DNA of 64,000 nt from Caenispirillum salinarum_A (GTDB lineage: Bacteria > Pseudomonadota > Alphaproteobacteria > Rhodospirillales > Rhodospirillaceae). The notes under the pieces were generated by a model. It saw only the letters and a list, made by a program, of their open reading frames with translations. It was not told the origin of the DNA and did not search any database. A program made the translations under genes and the position numbers. Location of the stretch: positions 1 to 64,000 of the forward strand of contig NZ_CP085224.1 of the NCBI RefSeq assembly GCF_044803115.1. The letters are read 5' to 3'. Shown here piece by piece: positions 17,900-26,871 of the stretch. Every line of letters starts with the position of its first letter. Within the stretch, counting starts at the first letter, position 1.

Positions 17900-19000
17900 T
17901 TACTCTGCCGTCTCCGGCCCGCCGTCCGACGGTCCCGCCGCGCGCACCGTGCCGGGGCGGTCTGCGCCGTCGTCCGAGCCGTCGCCGTTGTTGGCGATTT
18001 CCTGCGCCACCGTCACCGCCGGCCCCACTTCCTCGCCCGACGGCAGCGGGCCCTGGCGATCCGCGATCCAGGCCAGGATGTCTGCATAGACGGTCTCGCG
18101 CTGGAGGTCGCGCAGCAGCATGTGCCAGCCGTCGTCGTAGAGCACCACCCGCACGCGGCCGCCCCGGTCGGGCACCGTCTCCAGCGCGCGGTCGGTGGCA
18201 TGGGGCGGGACGATCTCGTCCTTCTCGCCGTAGAGGTACAGCACCGGCCCCGGCACTTCGTCCACGCGATCCATCGCGCGGTCCATGAGGTCCACCAGCC
18301 CCTTGGTGCTGTCGATGCGGGTTTCCTTGATGAACAGCGGATCACGCCCGGCCGCCCGCAATATCTCCAGGTTGTCGGACGCCTGGTAGCCCAGCCCTTC
18401 GCCCGAAAGTTTCATCCACGGCACCGTGTGGCTGGCGATGAACAGGCCGGCGCGCTGGTAGAAGGGCATGGTGTCGCGCGCCCACACCGCAGGCGCCGAC
18501 AGGATGACGCCGTCATGGGGCGGCGGATCGTCCGACGTGGCGGTGGCGATGACCGCCGCCCCGCCCATGCTCACGCCCAGCAGGTAGAGCGGCACGTCCG
18601 GATGGCGCGCCTTCAGCGCCCGCGCCATGCCCGAGATGTCGCCGATCATGGCGTCCTCGCCGGGCCACAGGCCGAAGTGCGGCGCGCTGCCGAATCCGCG
18701 CTGGTCGAAGCTCCACACCGCGATCCCCTTGGCCGAGAGCGCCCGGCCCGGCAGGTCGAAGCCGTGGGAATAGTCGTTGAAGCCGTGCACCGCCAGCACC
18801 ACGGCCTGCGGCTTGCCCTCGGGCAGCCAGGAGCGCACGGGCAGGGCGTAGCCGTCAGCGGTGCGGAAGCTGTCCTGCGTCAACGCCGGCCGCTGCGGAG
18901 CCTCCGCCAGCGGGCCCGGCGGCACCACGCTGGGCGCGCAGCCGGTCAGGGCAAGAGCGCCGAGCACAAGCCCCGCCGCAAGGTAGGATCGCCCCCGCAT
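17900..19000 (-). CDS. Lysophospholipase-like alpha/beta hydrolase, lipoprotein
   Basis: The 366-residue protein begins with a lipoprotein signal ending LALTGCAPS, so it is probably anchored in the envelope. The serine hydrolase set is visible: nucleophile elbow GVSMGG, an Asp in LYGEKDEIVPP, and the catalytic His in DDGWHMLLRD. Early HGFNDYSHGFDLPGRALSAKG and FDQRGFGSAP match monoacylglycerol lipase/lysophospholipase proteins (Hydrolase_4). The likely substrates are lysophospholipids or monoglycerides. The C-terminal 45 residues are acidic and low in complexity. It lies 15 bases downstream of the orphan ABC ATPase gene. Confidence 0.88.
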   Translation of the reverse strand: MRGRSYLAAGLVLGALALTGCAPSVVPPGPLAEAPQRPALTQDSFRTADGYALPVRSWLPEGKPQAVVLAVHGFNDYSHGFDLPGRALSAKGIAVWSFDQRGFGSAPHFGLWPGEDAMIGDISGMARALKARHPDVPLYLLGVSMGGAAVIATATSDDPPPHDGVILSAPAVWARDTMPFYQRAGLFIASHTVPWMKLSGEGLGYQASDNLEILRAAGRDPLFIKETRIDSTKGLVDLMDRAMDRVDEVPGPVLYLYGEKDEIVPPHATDRALETVPDRGGRVRVVLYDDGWHMLLRDLQRETVYADILAWIADRQGPLPSGEEVGPAVTVAQEIANNGDGSDDGADRPGTVRAAGPSDGGPETAE

Positions 19001-19015
19001 CGCTCCGTTCCTCCG

Positions 19016-20026
19016 TCAGACGCCGGCGCGGTTGGCGGCCGCGTCGGGCTGGCTGGTCAACTGGAGGAAGATGTCCTCCAGGTCCGCTTCCTCCGTCGAA
19101 AGGTCCAGGATGGACAACTCGGCGGTGCGGATGGCCTCCAGGATTTCCCCCATCACCGTCTCCGACGGCCGGTAGCGGACGATCAGCTTGTGATCCTCCA
19201 CGATCTCGGCGCCCAGCGCCGCCAGGGCCGGCGGCAGGTGGCCCAGGGTCTCGCGCACGGTGATGTGCAGGGCCTTGTTGTCCAGGCGCTGGAGGAGGGT
19301 CTTCTTGGGTTCGCACGCCGCCACCTGCCCCTGGCTGATGATGGCGATGCGGTCGCAAAGCTCCTCCGCTTCCTCCAGGTAATGGGTGGTGAGCAGGATG
19401 GTGGTACCCTGCTGGTTCAACAGTTTCACCTGTTCCCACAACTGCTGGCGAAGCTCGATGTCCACGCCCGCCGTCGGCTCGTCGAGCACCAGGATGGGCG
19501 GGGCGTGGACCATGGCCTTGGCGACCAGAAGCCGCCGCCGCATGCCACCCGACAGCGTGCGGGCATAGGACTCGGCCTTGTCGGTCAGGCCGACCAGGTG
19601 GAGGATTTCATCGGTCCGCCGCTCCGCCTTGGGCACGCCGTAGAGGCCCGCCTGCACGTCAAGCAGTTCCCGCGGGGTGAAGAAGGGGTCCAGGTTCAGT
19701 TCCTGCGGCACCACGCCGATGGCCAGCCGCGCGGCGCGCTCGGCGGTGTCGATGTCGTTGCCCCAGATGCGCACCGTGCCGCTGGTCTTGGTCACCAGCC
19801 CGGCCATGATGTTGATGAGGGTGGACTTGCCCGCGCCGTTGGGGCCGAGCAGGCCGAAGAAGCTGCCGCGCGGGATCTCGATGGACACGCCATCCAGCGC
19901 GCGCTTCTCCCCCTGGCCGTGGCGGGCTGCGTAGACCTTGGTGACGTCGCGGATTTCGATGGCGTTGTCGGGCACGGAGGGGTCCTGGGCGGGCGTGGGA
20001 ACGGAACTGGCGTGATCGCGGGGCAT
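19016..20026 (-). CDS. ABC transporter ATP-binding protein without adjacent permease
   Basis: The 336-residue ATPase of the ABC-2 export class (NodI/YadG-like) has Walker A GPNGAGKS, signature LSGGM, Walker B ILVLDEPTAGVD and H-loop LLTTHYLEE. After the nucleotide-binding domain, a C-terminal extension of about 90 residues resembles that of YadG-type exporters. I start at the ATG at 20026 (MPRDHASS); an ATG-less extension to 20092 lies in the leader. No permease flanks it: downstream is the lipase-like gene. The partner is either elsewhere or lost. Confidence 0.88.
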   Translation of the reverse strand: MPRDHASSVPTPAQDPSVPDNAIEIRDVTKVYAARHGQGEKRALDGVSIEIPRGSFFGLLGPNGAGKSTLINIMAGLVTKTSGTVRIWGNDIDTAERAARLAIGVVPQELNLDPFFTPRELLDVQAGLYGVPKAERRTDEILHLVGLTDKAESYARTLSGGMRRRLLVAKAMVHAPPILVLDEPTAGVDIELRQQLWEQVKLLNQQGTTILLTTHYLEEAEELCDRIAIISQGQVAACEPKKTLLQRLDNKALHITVRETLGHLPPALAALGAEIVEDHKLIVRYRPSETVMGEILEAIRTAELSILDLSTEEADLEDIFLQLTSQPDAAANRAGV

Positions 20027-20225
20027 GGTCTCTGCGGTCGGTGTGCGGGATTCGGATGGGCGGAGTCGACCCCATAACACGCCATCTGGCAAGGGCCGCT
20101 GCCGGTCCTATATGGTTGCGGGCCCGGGTCCGGTCGAGTCCCCTTGATCGCGTCCTGTCGTCGGGTATCATCCGGCCATCCGCCGGCAGACGCCGACTCA
20201 ACGGTTTTCACAAGAGACAGAGGCC

Positions 20226-20432
20226 ATGACGCAGAAGGGCATCACCATTACCGAGACCATCGAGACGGACCGCATCGACGTCGCCTGCGACGGCGGCAAC
20301 GGTCCGCTGGGCCATCCGCGCGTGTGGCTGCACATCCGCCCGGAAACCCGCGACATCGTCTGCCCCTACTGCAGCCGCCAGTACGTGCTGAAGCAGGGCG
20401 TCGAGGCCACCGCCGCCACCACGCAGCACTAG
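20226..20432 (+). CDS. zf-CHCC zinc-finger domain protein
   Basis: The 68-residue protein has Cys (VACDGG), His (GHPRVWLH) and CPYCSRQY, the Cys-His-Cys-Cys set that holds one zinc ion in the zf-CHCC family. The mitochondrial relative is the NDUFS6 subunit of complex I, and alphaproteobacterial copies such as this are thought to be its ancestors, though a free-standing gene does not prove complex I membership. The start is preceded by AAGAGACAGAGGCC. A clear terminator follows at once. Confidence 0.88.
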   Translation: MTQKGITITETIETDRIDVACDGGNGPLGHPRVWLHIRPETRDIVCPYCSRQYVLKQGVEATAATTQH

Positions 20433-20460
20433 GGTCGTCCGGTCTCGTCAGGTTTTGATG

Positions 20461-20498
20461 CGCCGGAGTCGGATGGCGGCTCCGGCGTCGTCTTTTTT
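20461..20498 (+). terminator. Rho-independent terminator after zf-CHCC gene
   Basis: The stem has arms CGCCGGAG (20461-20468) and CTCCGGCG (20480-20487) and is followed within a few bases by six T residues (20493-20498). It ends 11 bases before the first polA start and probably isolates polA from the upstream transcript. Confidence 0.8.
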
Positions 20499-20509
20499 CC
20501 GATCAGCAC

Positions 20510-23353
20510 ATGAATGATGGGCGCGCCATGAAACACGTCTTCCTGGTCGACGGATCGGGCTTCATCTTCCGGGCCTTCCACGCCCTGCCGCCCATGTCGC
20601 GGCCGGACGGCACGCCGGTGAACGCGGTCTACGGCTTCACCCAGATGCTCATGAAGCTGATCGCCGAGACGGATGCGGACCACATCGCCGTCATCTTCGA
20701 CACGGCGCGCAAGTCCTTCCGCAACGACTTCTACCCGGAATACAAGGCCCACCGCCCGCCGCCGCCCGATGAGCTGGTCCCACAGTTCGAGCTGATCCGC
20801 GAGGCCGTGCGCGCCTTCAACCTTCCATCCGTGGAGATGGACGGGTTCGAGGCCGACGACCTGATCGCCACCTACACCCGCCAGGCCCGTGCAGCCGGGG
20901 CCAAGGTGACCATCGTGTCTTCTGACAAGGACCTGATGCAGCTTGTCCACGATGGCGAGGTGGTCCTGTTCGACGCCATGAAGAACAAGGAAATCCGGGG
21001 CGAGGACGTGGTCGCCAAGTTCGGTGTCGGCCCCGACAAGGTGGTGGACGTGCAGGCGCTGGCGGGCGATTCCACCGACAACGTGCCCGGCGTGCCCGGC
21101 ATCGGCGTGAAAACCGCCGCGCAGTTGATCGAGCAGTACGGCGACGTGGAAAGCCTGCTGGCCCATGCCGAGGAGATCAAGCAGCCCAAGCGCCGCCAGA
21201 ACCTGATCGAGCACGCCGAGGCCGCCCGCATCTCGCGCCGGCTGGTGCTGCTGCGCAACGACTGCGAGGTGACTGAGGCGCTGGACACCTTCACGGTGAA
21301 AAAGCCCGACGTGGAGACGCTGACGGCCTTTCTGAAGGACAACGGCTTCAACTCCATCCTCGCCCGTGTCCGCGAAAAGCTGGCCGCCGACGGGGAAGAC
21401 CTGCCCGAGCCCGTGCGCGATCCCGCCGCCGAGGCCGCCACCGCGCCCGCCGAAATCCACTACGACAGCGTCCTGACGCCGGACGCGCTGGATGCCTGGA
21501 TCGAAGAGGCGACGCGCACCGGCGTGGTCGCCATCGACACCGAGACCGATGCGCTCGACGCCCACGGCGGCAACCTCGTCGGCCTGTCGCTCTCCACCGC
21601 GCCGGGGCGGGCGTGTTACGTGCCGCTGCGCCATGTCGACCCCGAGGCCGTGTCGGCGGGACAGGCACAGGGCTCGCTCGACTTGGGCGGCGACGCGGCG
21701 ACGGCCGAGGCGGGCTCCGCCCTGCGCCCCGACCAGATCGACGTGGCCGAGGCGCTGAAGCGCCTGGGCCCGCTGCTGGAGAACCCCGGCGTGCTCAAGG
21801 TCGGCCACAACATCAAGTACGACCTGCACGTTCTGGAACGCGAGATGGCGGCCCACGACCTGCCGGTGCGCGTGATGCCTGTCGACGACACCATGGTCAT
21901 GTCCTACGTGCTGGACGGCACCACCACCGGCCACGGCATGGACGAACTCGCCCGCCGCCACCTGGACCATACCTGCACCACGTTCACCGAGCTGTGCGGC
22001 AAGGGCAAGAACCAGATCACCTTCGACCGGGTGCCCGTCGACAGGGCCACCCACTACGCCGCCGAGGACGCCGACGTCACCCTGCGCCTGCATCGGCTGT
22101 TCCGCGAGCGTCTGTTCGCCGAGCGCATGACCGGCGTCTATGAAAGCCTGGACCGCCCGCAGGTGCGCATCATGGCCGACATGGAAGCCGCCGGCATCAA
22201 GGTGGACTCGGTGGAACTCAAGCGCCTGTCCGACGACCTGGGCAGCCGCATGCGCGAGCTTGAGGCGAAAATCCACGATCTCGCCGGCGAGGAGTTCAAC
22301 CCCGGCAGCCCCAAGCAGCTGGGCGAAATCCTGTTCGGCAAGATGGGCCTGCCCGGCGGCAAGAAAAGCAAGACCGGCGCCTACTCCACCAGCGCCGACA
22401 TCCTGGAGCAGTTGGCCGCGCAAGGCCACGACCTGCCGGCCCGCGTGCTGGACTGGCGCCAGGTGCAGAAGCTGAAAAGCACCTACGCCGACAGCCTGGT
22501 CAACCAGATCCGGCCGCGCACCGGCCGCGTCCACACCAACTATAGCCAGACGGCCACCAGCACCGGCCGCCTGTCGTCGCAGGAGCCCAACCTTCAGAAC
22601 ATCCCCATCCGCACGGAGGAAGGCCGGAAAATCCGCCGCGCCTTCGTGGCGGAACAGGGGTGCAAGCTCATCAGCGCCGACTATTCGCAGATCGAGCTTC
22701 GGCTGGTCGCCCACGTGGCCGGCATCGCCGCGCTGAAGGAGGCCTTCCGCGAGGGCCAGGACATTCACGCCATCACCGCCAGCCAGGTGTTCGGCGTGCC
22801 GGTGGAGGGCATGGACCCCATGATCCGGCGCCGCGCCAAGGCCATCAACTTCGGCATCATCTACGGCATCTCGCCCTTCGGGCTGGCGGCCCAACTGGGC
22901 ATCGACCGGGGCGAGGCCAAGGCCTACATCGACGCCTACTTCGACCGCTTCCCGGAAATCCGCGCCTACATGGACGAAACGAAGGCGTTTGCGAAAACCC
23001 ACGGCTTTGTCCGCACGCCGTTCGGCCGCAAGTGCTGGACGCCCGGCATTTCCGACCGCAATCCCAACATGCGCGGGTTCGCCGAGCGCGCGGCCATCAA
23101 CGCCCCCATCCAGGGTGGGGCGGCCGACATCATCAAGCGCGCCATGATCCGCGTGCCGGCGGCGCTGACGGACGCGGGGCTGGAGACGAAGATGCTTCTC
23201 CAGGTCCACGACGAGCTGGTGTTCGAGGCCCCCGAGGCGGAAGCTGAACGCGCGGTGGAGGTCATCAAGACGGTGATGGAGGGCGCCGCCGCCCTGTCGG
23301 TGCCGCTGGACGTGGACGCCGGCATCGCCGACACCTGGGCGGAGGCGCATTAG
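20510..23353 (+). CDS. polA: DNA polymerase I
   Basis: PolA fills repair gaps and removes RNA primers. All three domains are present in 947 residues: a 5' nuclease (FLVDGSGFIFRAFHALPP, then DGFEADDLIATY and SSDKDLMQL), a 3'-5' proofreading exonuclease with its first motif intact (VVAIDTETDAL), and the family A polymerase with motif A DYSQIELRL, motif B RRRAKAINFGIIYG and motif C QVHDELVFE. An alternative ATG at 20528 (MKHVFLVDG) matches the usual N-terminus equally well, and neither has a strong ribosome site. The gene is monocistronic, between two terminators. Confidence 0.97.
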   Translation: MNDGRAMKHVFLVDGSGFIFRAFHALPPMSRPDGTPVNAVYGFTQMLMKLIAETDADHIAVIFDTARKSFRNDFYPEYKAHRPPPPDELVPQFELIREAVRAFNLPSVEMDGFEADDLIATYTRQARAAGAKVTIVSSDKDLMQLVHDGEVVLFDAMKNKEIRGEDVVAKFGVGPDKVVDVQALAGDSTDNVPGVPGIGVKTAAQLIEQYGDVESLLAHAEEIKQPKRRQNLIEHAEAARISRRLVLLRNDCEVTEALDTFTVKKPDVETLTAFLKDNGFNSILARVREKLAADGEDLPEPVRDPAAEAATAPAEIHYDSVLTPDALDAWIEEATRTGVVAIDTETDALDAHGGNLVGLSLSTAPGRACYVPLRHVDPEAVSAGQAQGSLDLGGDAATAEAGSALRPDQIDVAEALKRLGPLLENPGVLKVGHNIKYDLHVLEREMAAHDLPVRVMPVDDTMVMSYVLDGTTTGHGMDELARRHLDHTCTTFTELCGKGKNQITFDRVPVDRATHYAAEDADVTLRLHRLFRERLFAERMTGVYESLDRPQVRIMADMEAAGIKVDSVELKRLSDDLGSRMRELEAKIHDLAGEEFNPGSPKQLGEILFGKMGLPGGKKSKTGAYSTSADILEQLAAQGHDLPARVLDWRQVQKLKSTYADSLVNQIRPRTGRVHTNYSQTATSTGRLSSQEPNLQNIPIRTEEGRKIRRAFVAEQGCKLISADYSQIELRLVAHVAGIAALKEAFREGQDIHAITASQVFGVPVEGMDPMIRRRAKAINFGIIYGISPFGLAAQLGIDRGEAKAYIDAYFDRFPEIRAYMDETKAFAKTHGFVRTPFGRKCWTPGISDRNPNMRGFAERAAINAPIQGGAADIIKRAMIRVPAALTDAGLETKMLLQVHDELVFEAPEAEAERAVEVIKTVMEGAAALSVPLDVDAGIADTWAEAH

Positions 23354-23469
23354 GGGCGCCGGTCGCAGCCGCCAGCCCGACCGCCCATTCCGAATCGCGG
23401 GGGAGCCCGAGGGGGGGGAGGCCGTGCCTTCCCCTCGCACCCTCACGCGCTTCCGCTAAATCCGAATGA

Positions 23470-23501
23470 AAAGGGGCGCGACCGCAAGGCCGCGCCCCTT
23501 T
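23470..23501. terminator. Bidirectional terminator between polA and grpE
   Basis: There is a perfect 11-bp stem, AAAGGGGCGCG (23470-23480) with CGCGCCCCTTT (23491-23501). It is flanked by A on the left and T-rich sequence on the right, so it can end both the rightward polA and leftward grpE transcripts. Confidence 0.8.
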
Positions 23502-23526
23502 CCTTTCATTCCGGAAGCCGAGCGCC

Positions 23527-24279
23527 TCAGGCGGAGGTGTCCACCCCGCCCTGGCCACCCTCGGGCGTCTGGGCGCCGCCGCCGTTCCCATTGCCGGCGT
23601 CGCGCTTCGGCCCGCCGCGGCTGACCACCACCATGGCCGGGCGCAGCAGGCGGTCGCGGATCAGGTAGCCGTCCTGGTAGACCTCCACGCAGGTGCCGGC
23701 GGGGACGTCGGGGTTCTCGACCTCCTGCACCGCCTGGTGCAGGTTGGGATCGAAGGCAGCACCCCGCGCCTCCACCTTCTGCACGCCGTACTTCTCCAGC
23801 GCGCCGGTGAGCGTCTTCTGGGTCATCTCGATGCCGACGGCCAGGTTTTTCAGAAGCTCGTTGTTCTTGCGCTTGTCCTCGGGCGCGGCCAGCAGGGCGC
23901 GATCCAGGTTGTCGGCGACCGTCAGCATTTCCTTGGCGAAGTTGGAGACGGCGTACTTGGAGTTGTCCTCGATGCGCTTTTCCGCCATGCGCTTGGAATT
24001 CTCGGCATCGGCGAGCGCGCGCATGTATTCGGTCTTCAGGCGCTGGACCTCGCCTTCCAGCATGGCGATGCGCTCTTCCGGTGCCATGTTGTCGGCGGCG
24101 GCGGCCTGGGCCTCTTCGTCGGGGACGGACCCTTGAGGAATGTCGCCGGCCTGCGGGCTCTGCTCGCCGGTGTCGGCGGTGCCGCCGGGGTGGGTGCCCT
24201 CCTGGCCCTCGTGCTCGGGCGCCTCGTTCGGGGTTTCGGCGCCGTTTGCGGCTTGAGCGGGATTATGCTGCTGTGCCAT
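23527..24279 (-). CDS. grpE: Nucleotide exchange factor GrpE
   Basis: GrpE releases ADP from the Hsp70 chaperone DnaK. The product has 250 residues from the ATG at 24279 (MAQQHNPAQ), longer than E. coli GrpE because of an acidic, low-complexity N-terminus of about 75 residues and a Gly-rich C-terminal tail. The core shows the long coiled coil (IAMLEGEVQRLKTEYMRALADAENSKRMAEKRIED) and the beta-domain signature AFDPNLHQAV...GYLIRDRLLRPAMVVVS. It lies 14 bases after hrcA, as in many alphaproteobacteria. dnaK and dnaJ are not in the window. Confidence 0.95.
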   Translation of the reverse strand: MAQQHNPAQAANGAETPNEAPEHEGQEGTHPGGTADTGEQSPQAGDIPQGSVPDEEAQAAAADNMAPEERIAMLEGEVQRLKTEYMRALADAENSKRMAEKRIEDNSKYAVSNFAKEMLTVADNLDRALLAAPEDKRKNNELLKNLAVGIEMTQKTLTGALEKYGVQKVEARGAAFDPNLHQAVQEVENPDVPAGTCVEVYQDGYLIRDRLLRPAMVVVSRGGPKRDAGNGNGGGAQTPEGGQGGVDTSA

Positions 24280-24293
24280 GCCTGTGTGTGTCC

Positions 24294-25361
24294 TCAACCA
24301 ATGAGTCTTCCGACCACCTTCGCGGTGTAGTCCACCAGCGGGATGATGCGGGCGTAATTGATGCGGGTGGGGCCGACCACGCCGATGGCCCCGACGATTT
24401 CTTCCCGGCCGTTGCGAAACGGGCTGACGATCATGGAGCAGCCGGCGGCCGTGAACAGGTCGTTCTCCGAGCCGATGAAGATCTGCACGCCCTCTGCCGC
24501 GCCCACCAGGTCCAGCAGGCGCAGCATCTGTTCGCGCGTTTCCAGCATGTCGAACAGGTGGCGGATGCGCTCCAGGTCCTCCAGCGCGGTCACGTCCGAA
24601 AGCAGATGCGACTGCCCGCGCACGATGAGCGCCCCGTCGGCCTCGCCGCCCGTCCAGGTGCCGAGCCCGGCGGCGATCACCTTGCTGGTCAGCTCGTCCA
24701 GGGCGTGCTTGTGGCTTTCCAGTTCCTTGAGGATCGCCTCGCGCGCCTCGTCCAGCGTGCGGTTGGTCATGCGCGCCGAGAGGAAGTTCGACGCCTCCAC
24801 CAGAACGTTCGGCGGCAGATCGTGCGGCACCTCGACCACGCGGTTTTCCACCACGCCGTTCTGGGTGACGATCACCACCAGCGCCCGGCCGGGCCCCAGG
24901 TTGACGAATTCGATGTGCTTGAGCGGGCTTTCCGTCTTGGGCGCCATGACCAGCCCGGCGCAGAGCGACAGGCCCGAAAGGGTGTGTGTCGCCTCGGCCA
25001 GCACGTCCTCCATGGACTTGTTGCTGGCGCGGCATTGCAGGTCGATGCGCGCCCGTTCCTCGTCGGTCAGGCTGCCGATATCCAGGAGCCCCGAGACGAA
25101 CATGCGAAGACCCAGCTCCGTCGGCAGGCGGCCGGCGGAGGTGTGGGGGGCGTACAGAAGCCCCAGGTCTTCCAGGTCCGCCAGCACGTTGCGGATGGTC
25201 GCCGGCGACAGCGACGTCTGCAGGCGCTTGGACAGGGTGCGGCTGCCCACGGGCTCGCCGGTCTGCACATAGGCATCCACGACGTGCCGCAGGATCTCGC
25301 GCGACCGCTGGTTCAGTTCCGCCACGGCGGTAGACTTTTTCAAAGTGTCTCGCGTCGACAC
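24294..25361 (-). CDS. hrcA: Heat-inducible transcription repressor HrcA
   Basis: HrcA represses chaperone operons by binding CIRCE inverted repeats and is titrated by GroEL. The 355 residues include an N-terminal winged helix (ELNQRSREILRHVVDAYVQTGEPVGSRTL and SPATIRNVLADLEDLGLL) and the C-terminal GAF-like core ending GVVGPTRINYARIIPLVDYTAKVVG. I chose the GTG at 25361 (STRDTLKKS) because GAGGGG lies eight bases upstream; an in-frame extension to 25457 would overlap the shared promoter region with rph. No CIRCE element is visible here. Confidence 0.94.
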   Translation of the reverse strand: MSTRDTLKKSTAVAELNQRSREILRHVVDAYVQTGEPVGSRTLSKRLQTSLSPATIRNVLADLEDLGLLYAPHTSAGRLPTELGLRMFVSGLLDIGSLTDEERARIDLQCRASNKSMEDVLAEATHTLSGLSLCAGLVMAPKTESPLKHIEFVNLGPGRALVVIVTQNGVVENRVVEVPHDLPPNVLVEASNFLSARMTNRTLDEAREAILKELESHKHALDELTSKVIAAGLGTWTGGEADGALIVRGQSHLLSDVTALEDLERIRHLFDMLETREQMLRLLDLVGAAEGVQIFIGSENDLFTAAGCSMIVSPFRNGREEIVGAIGVVGPTRINYARIIPLVDYTAKVVGRLIG

Positions 25362-25535
25362 GCGCGTAACCCCTCGGAAACACGACCGCTCCGGAATGTA
25401 GGGAAGGGGGCGGAAGCCGTCAACGCGCCGCCCGCCCTGGCCGCGCGGCCTTTTCAAGCGCGGTGGGAGGCGCTAGCCTGCGGAGCAACGGATTCCGCCG
25501 GGTCTTCCCGGCCCCCCAGTGAAAGGACCCCCTTC

Positions 25536-26255
25536 ATGCGACCCTCCGGCCGCGCCGCCGACGCCCTTCGCCCCGTCACCCTGGAACCGGGATTCGCCAA
25601 GCACGCCGAGGGCTCGTGCTTCATCCGCTTCGGCGACACGCATGTGCTGTGCACCGCCAGCGTGGACGAGCGCGTGCCGCCCTGGCTGCGCGGCCAGGGG
25701 CGCGGCTGGGTGACCGCTGAATACGGCATGCTGCCGCGCGCCACCCACACCCGCGGCGACCGCGAGGCCGCACGCGGCAAGCAGTCCGGCCGCACGCAGG
25801 AAATCCAGCGCCTCATCGGTCGTTCCCTTCGCTCGGTGGTGAACCTCAAGGGCATGGGCGAGATGCAGATCAAGGTGGACTGCGACGTCATCCAGGCCGA
25901 CGGCGGCACCCGCTGCGCCTCCATCACCGGCGGCTATGTGGCGCTGTACCAGGCCTTCCAGAAGCTGGTGAGCCTGGGCGTGCTGTCGGCCGTGCCCATG
26001 ACCGACGAGGTGGCGGCCGTGTCCTGCGGTATCTACAAAGGGACGCCGGTGCTGGACCTGGATTACGCCGAGGACTCAAGCGCCGACGCCGACTCCAACT
26101 TCGTCATGACCGCCAAGGGACTGATCGTCGAGGTGCAGACCACCGCCGAGGAACACCCCTTCGAGCAGAGCCAGCTCACCGCCATGATGGACCTGGCGAC
26201 GGCCGGCATCGCCGAACTGGCCGCCAAGCAGCGCGCGGCGCTGGGCCTGGACTGA
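25536..26255 (+). CDS. rph: Ribonuclease PH
   Basis: RNase PH trims 3' ends of tRNA precursors using phosphate. The 239-residue protein, starting at the ATG at 25536 (MRPSGRAAD), has the family features RPVTLEPGFAKHAEGS, GWVTAEYGMLPRATHTR, SGRTQEIQRLIGRSLR and DCDVIQADGGTRCASITG. The length matches E. coli Rph. A GAAAGGA site lies upstream. It is divergent from hrcA and followed 15 bases later by rdgB, a conserved alphaproteobacterial arrangement. Confidence 0.96.
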   Translation: MRPSGRAADALRPVTLEPGFAKHAEGSCFIRFGDTHVLCTASVDERVPPWLRGQGRGWVTAEYGMLPRATHTRGDREAARGKQSGRTQEIQRLIGRSLRSVVNLKGMGEMQIKVDCDVIQADGGTRCASITGGYVALYQAFQKLVSLGVLSAVPMTDEVAAVSCGIYKGTPVLDLDYAEDSSADADSNFVMTAKGLIVEVQTTAEEHPFEQSQLTAMMDLATAGIAELAAKQRAALGLD

Positions 26256-26270
26256 GGGAGCGTCAGACGC

Positions 26271-26870
26271 ATGGCACGCAAGTTCGAGGGCGGCCGCCTG
26301 GTCGTCGCCAGCCACAACCCCGGCAAGGTGCGCGAAATCAACGACCTGCTGCGCCCCTTCGGCGTGGAAGCGGTGTCGGCCGGCGAACTGAACCTGCCCG
26401 AGCCCGAGGAGACGGGCGCAACCTTCGCCGAGAACGCCATCCTGAAGGCCAAGGCGGCGGCGGAGGCCTCCGGGCTGCCCGCGCTGTCCGACGACAGCGG
26501 GTTGTCGGTGAACGCGCTGGACGGCGCGCCGGGCATCTACTCGGCCCGCTGGGCGGGACCTGGGAAGGACTTCGGCATCGCAATGAAGCGCGTGAACACG
26601 GAAATGGTGGGCAAGGACGACCCGCGCGCGCATTTCGTCTGCGCCCTGTGCCTCGCCTGGCCGGACGGTCATACGGAGGTGTTCGAGGGCACGGTGGACG
26701 GGGTGATCACCTGGCCGCCGGCGGGCACGAAGGGCTTCGGCTACGACCCGATCTTCCGGCCCGAGGGCCACACCATCACCTTCGGCGAGATGGAGCCCGA
26801 AAAGAAACACGCCATGAGCCACCGCGCCCGGGCGTTCGAGCAACTGGTGGACAACTGCTTCCAGAAGTAG
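26271..26870 (+). CDS. rdgB: XTP/dITP diphosphatase (house-cleaning NTPase)
   Basis: RdgB hydrolyses non-canonical purine nucleotides (dITP, XTP) to monophosphates, keeping them out of DNA and RNA. The 199 residues contain SHNPGKVREI near the start (phosphate-binding Ser-His-Asn), the ATFAENAILKAKAAA helix, the LSDDSGLSVNAL metal site, PARWAG-like SARWAGPGKDF, and KGFGYDPIFRPEGHTITFGEM. It lies 15 bases after rph and probably shares its transcript. Its stop is 2 bases from that of the convergent permease gene. Confidence 0.96.
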   Translation: MARKFEGGRLVVASHNPGKVREINDLLRPFGVEAVSAGELNLPEPEETGATFAENAILKAKAAAEASGLPALSDDSGLSVNALDGAPGIYSARWAGPGKDFGIAMKRVNTEMVGKDDPRAHFVCALCLAWPDGHTEVFEGTVDGVITWPPAGTKGFGYDPIFRPEGHTITFGEMEPEKKHAMSHRARAFEQLVDNCFQK

Positions 26871-26871
26871 G

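Noticed and set aside
20429..23446. A 1005-codon open frame opposite polA
   Set aside because: It is antisense to all three PolA domains, whose motifs fix the coding strand.
25362..25535. A CIRCE element at the hrcA promoter
   Set aside because: No TTAGCACTC-N9-GAGTGCTAA-like inverted repeat is present between hrcA and rph.
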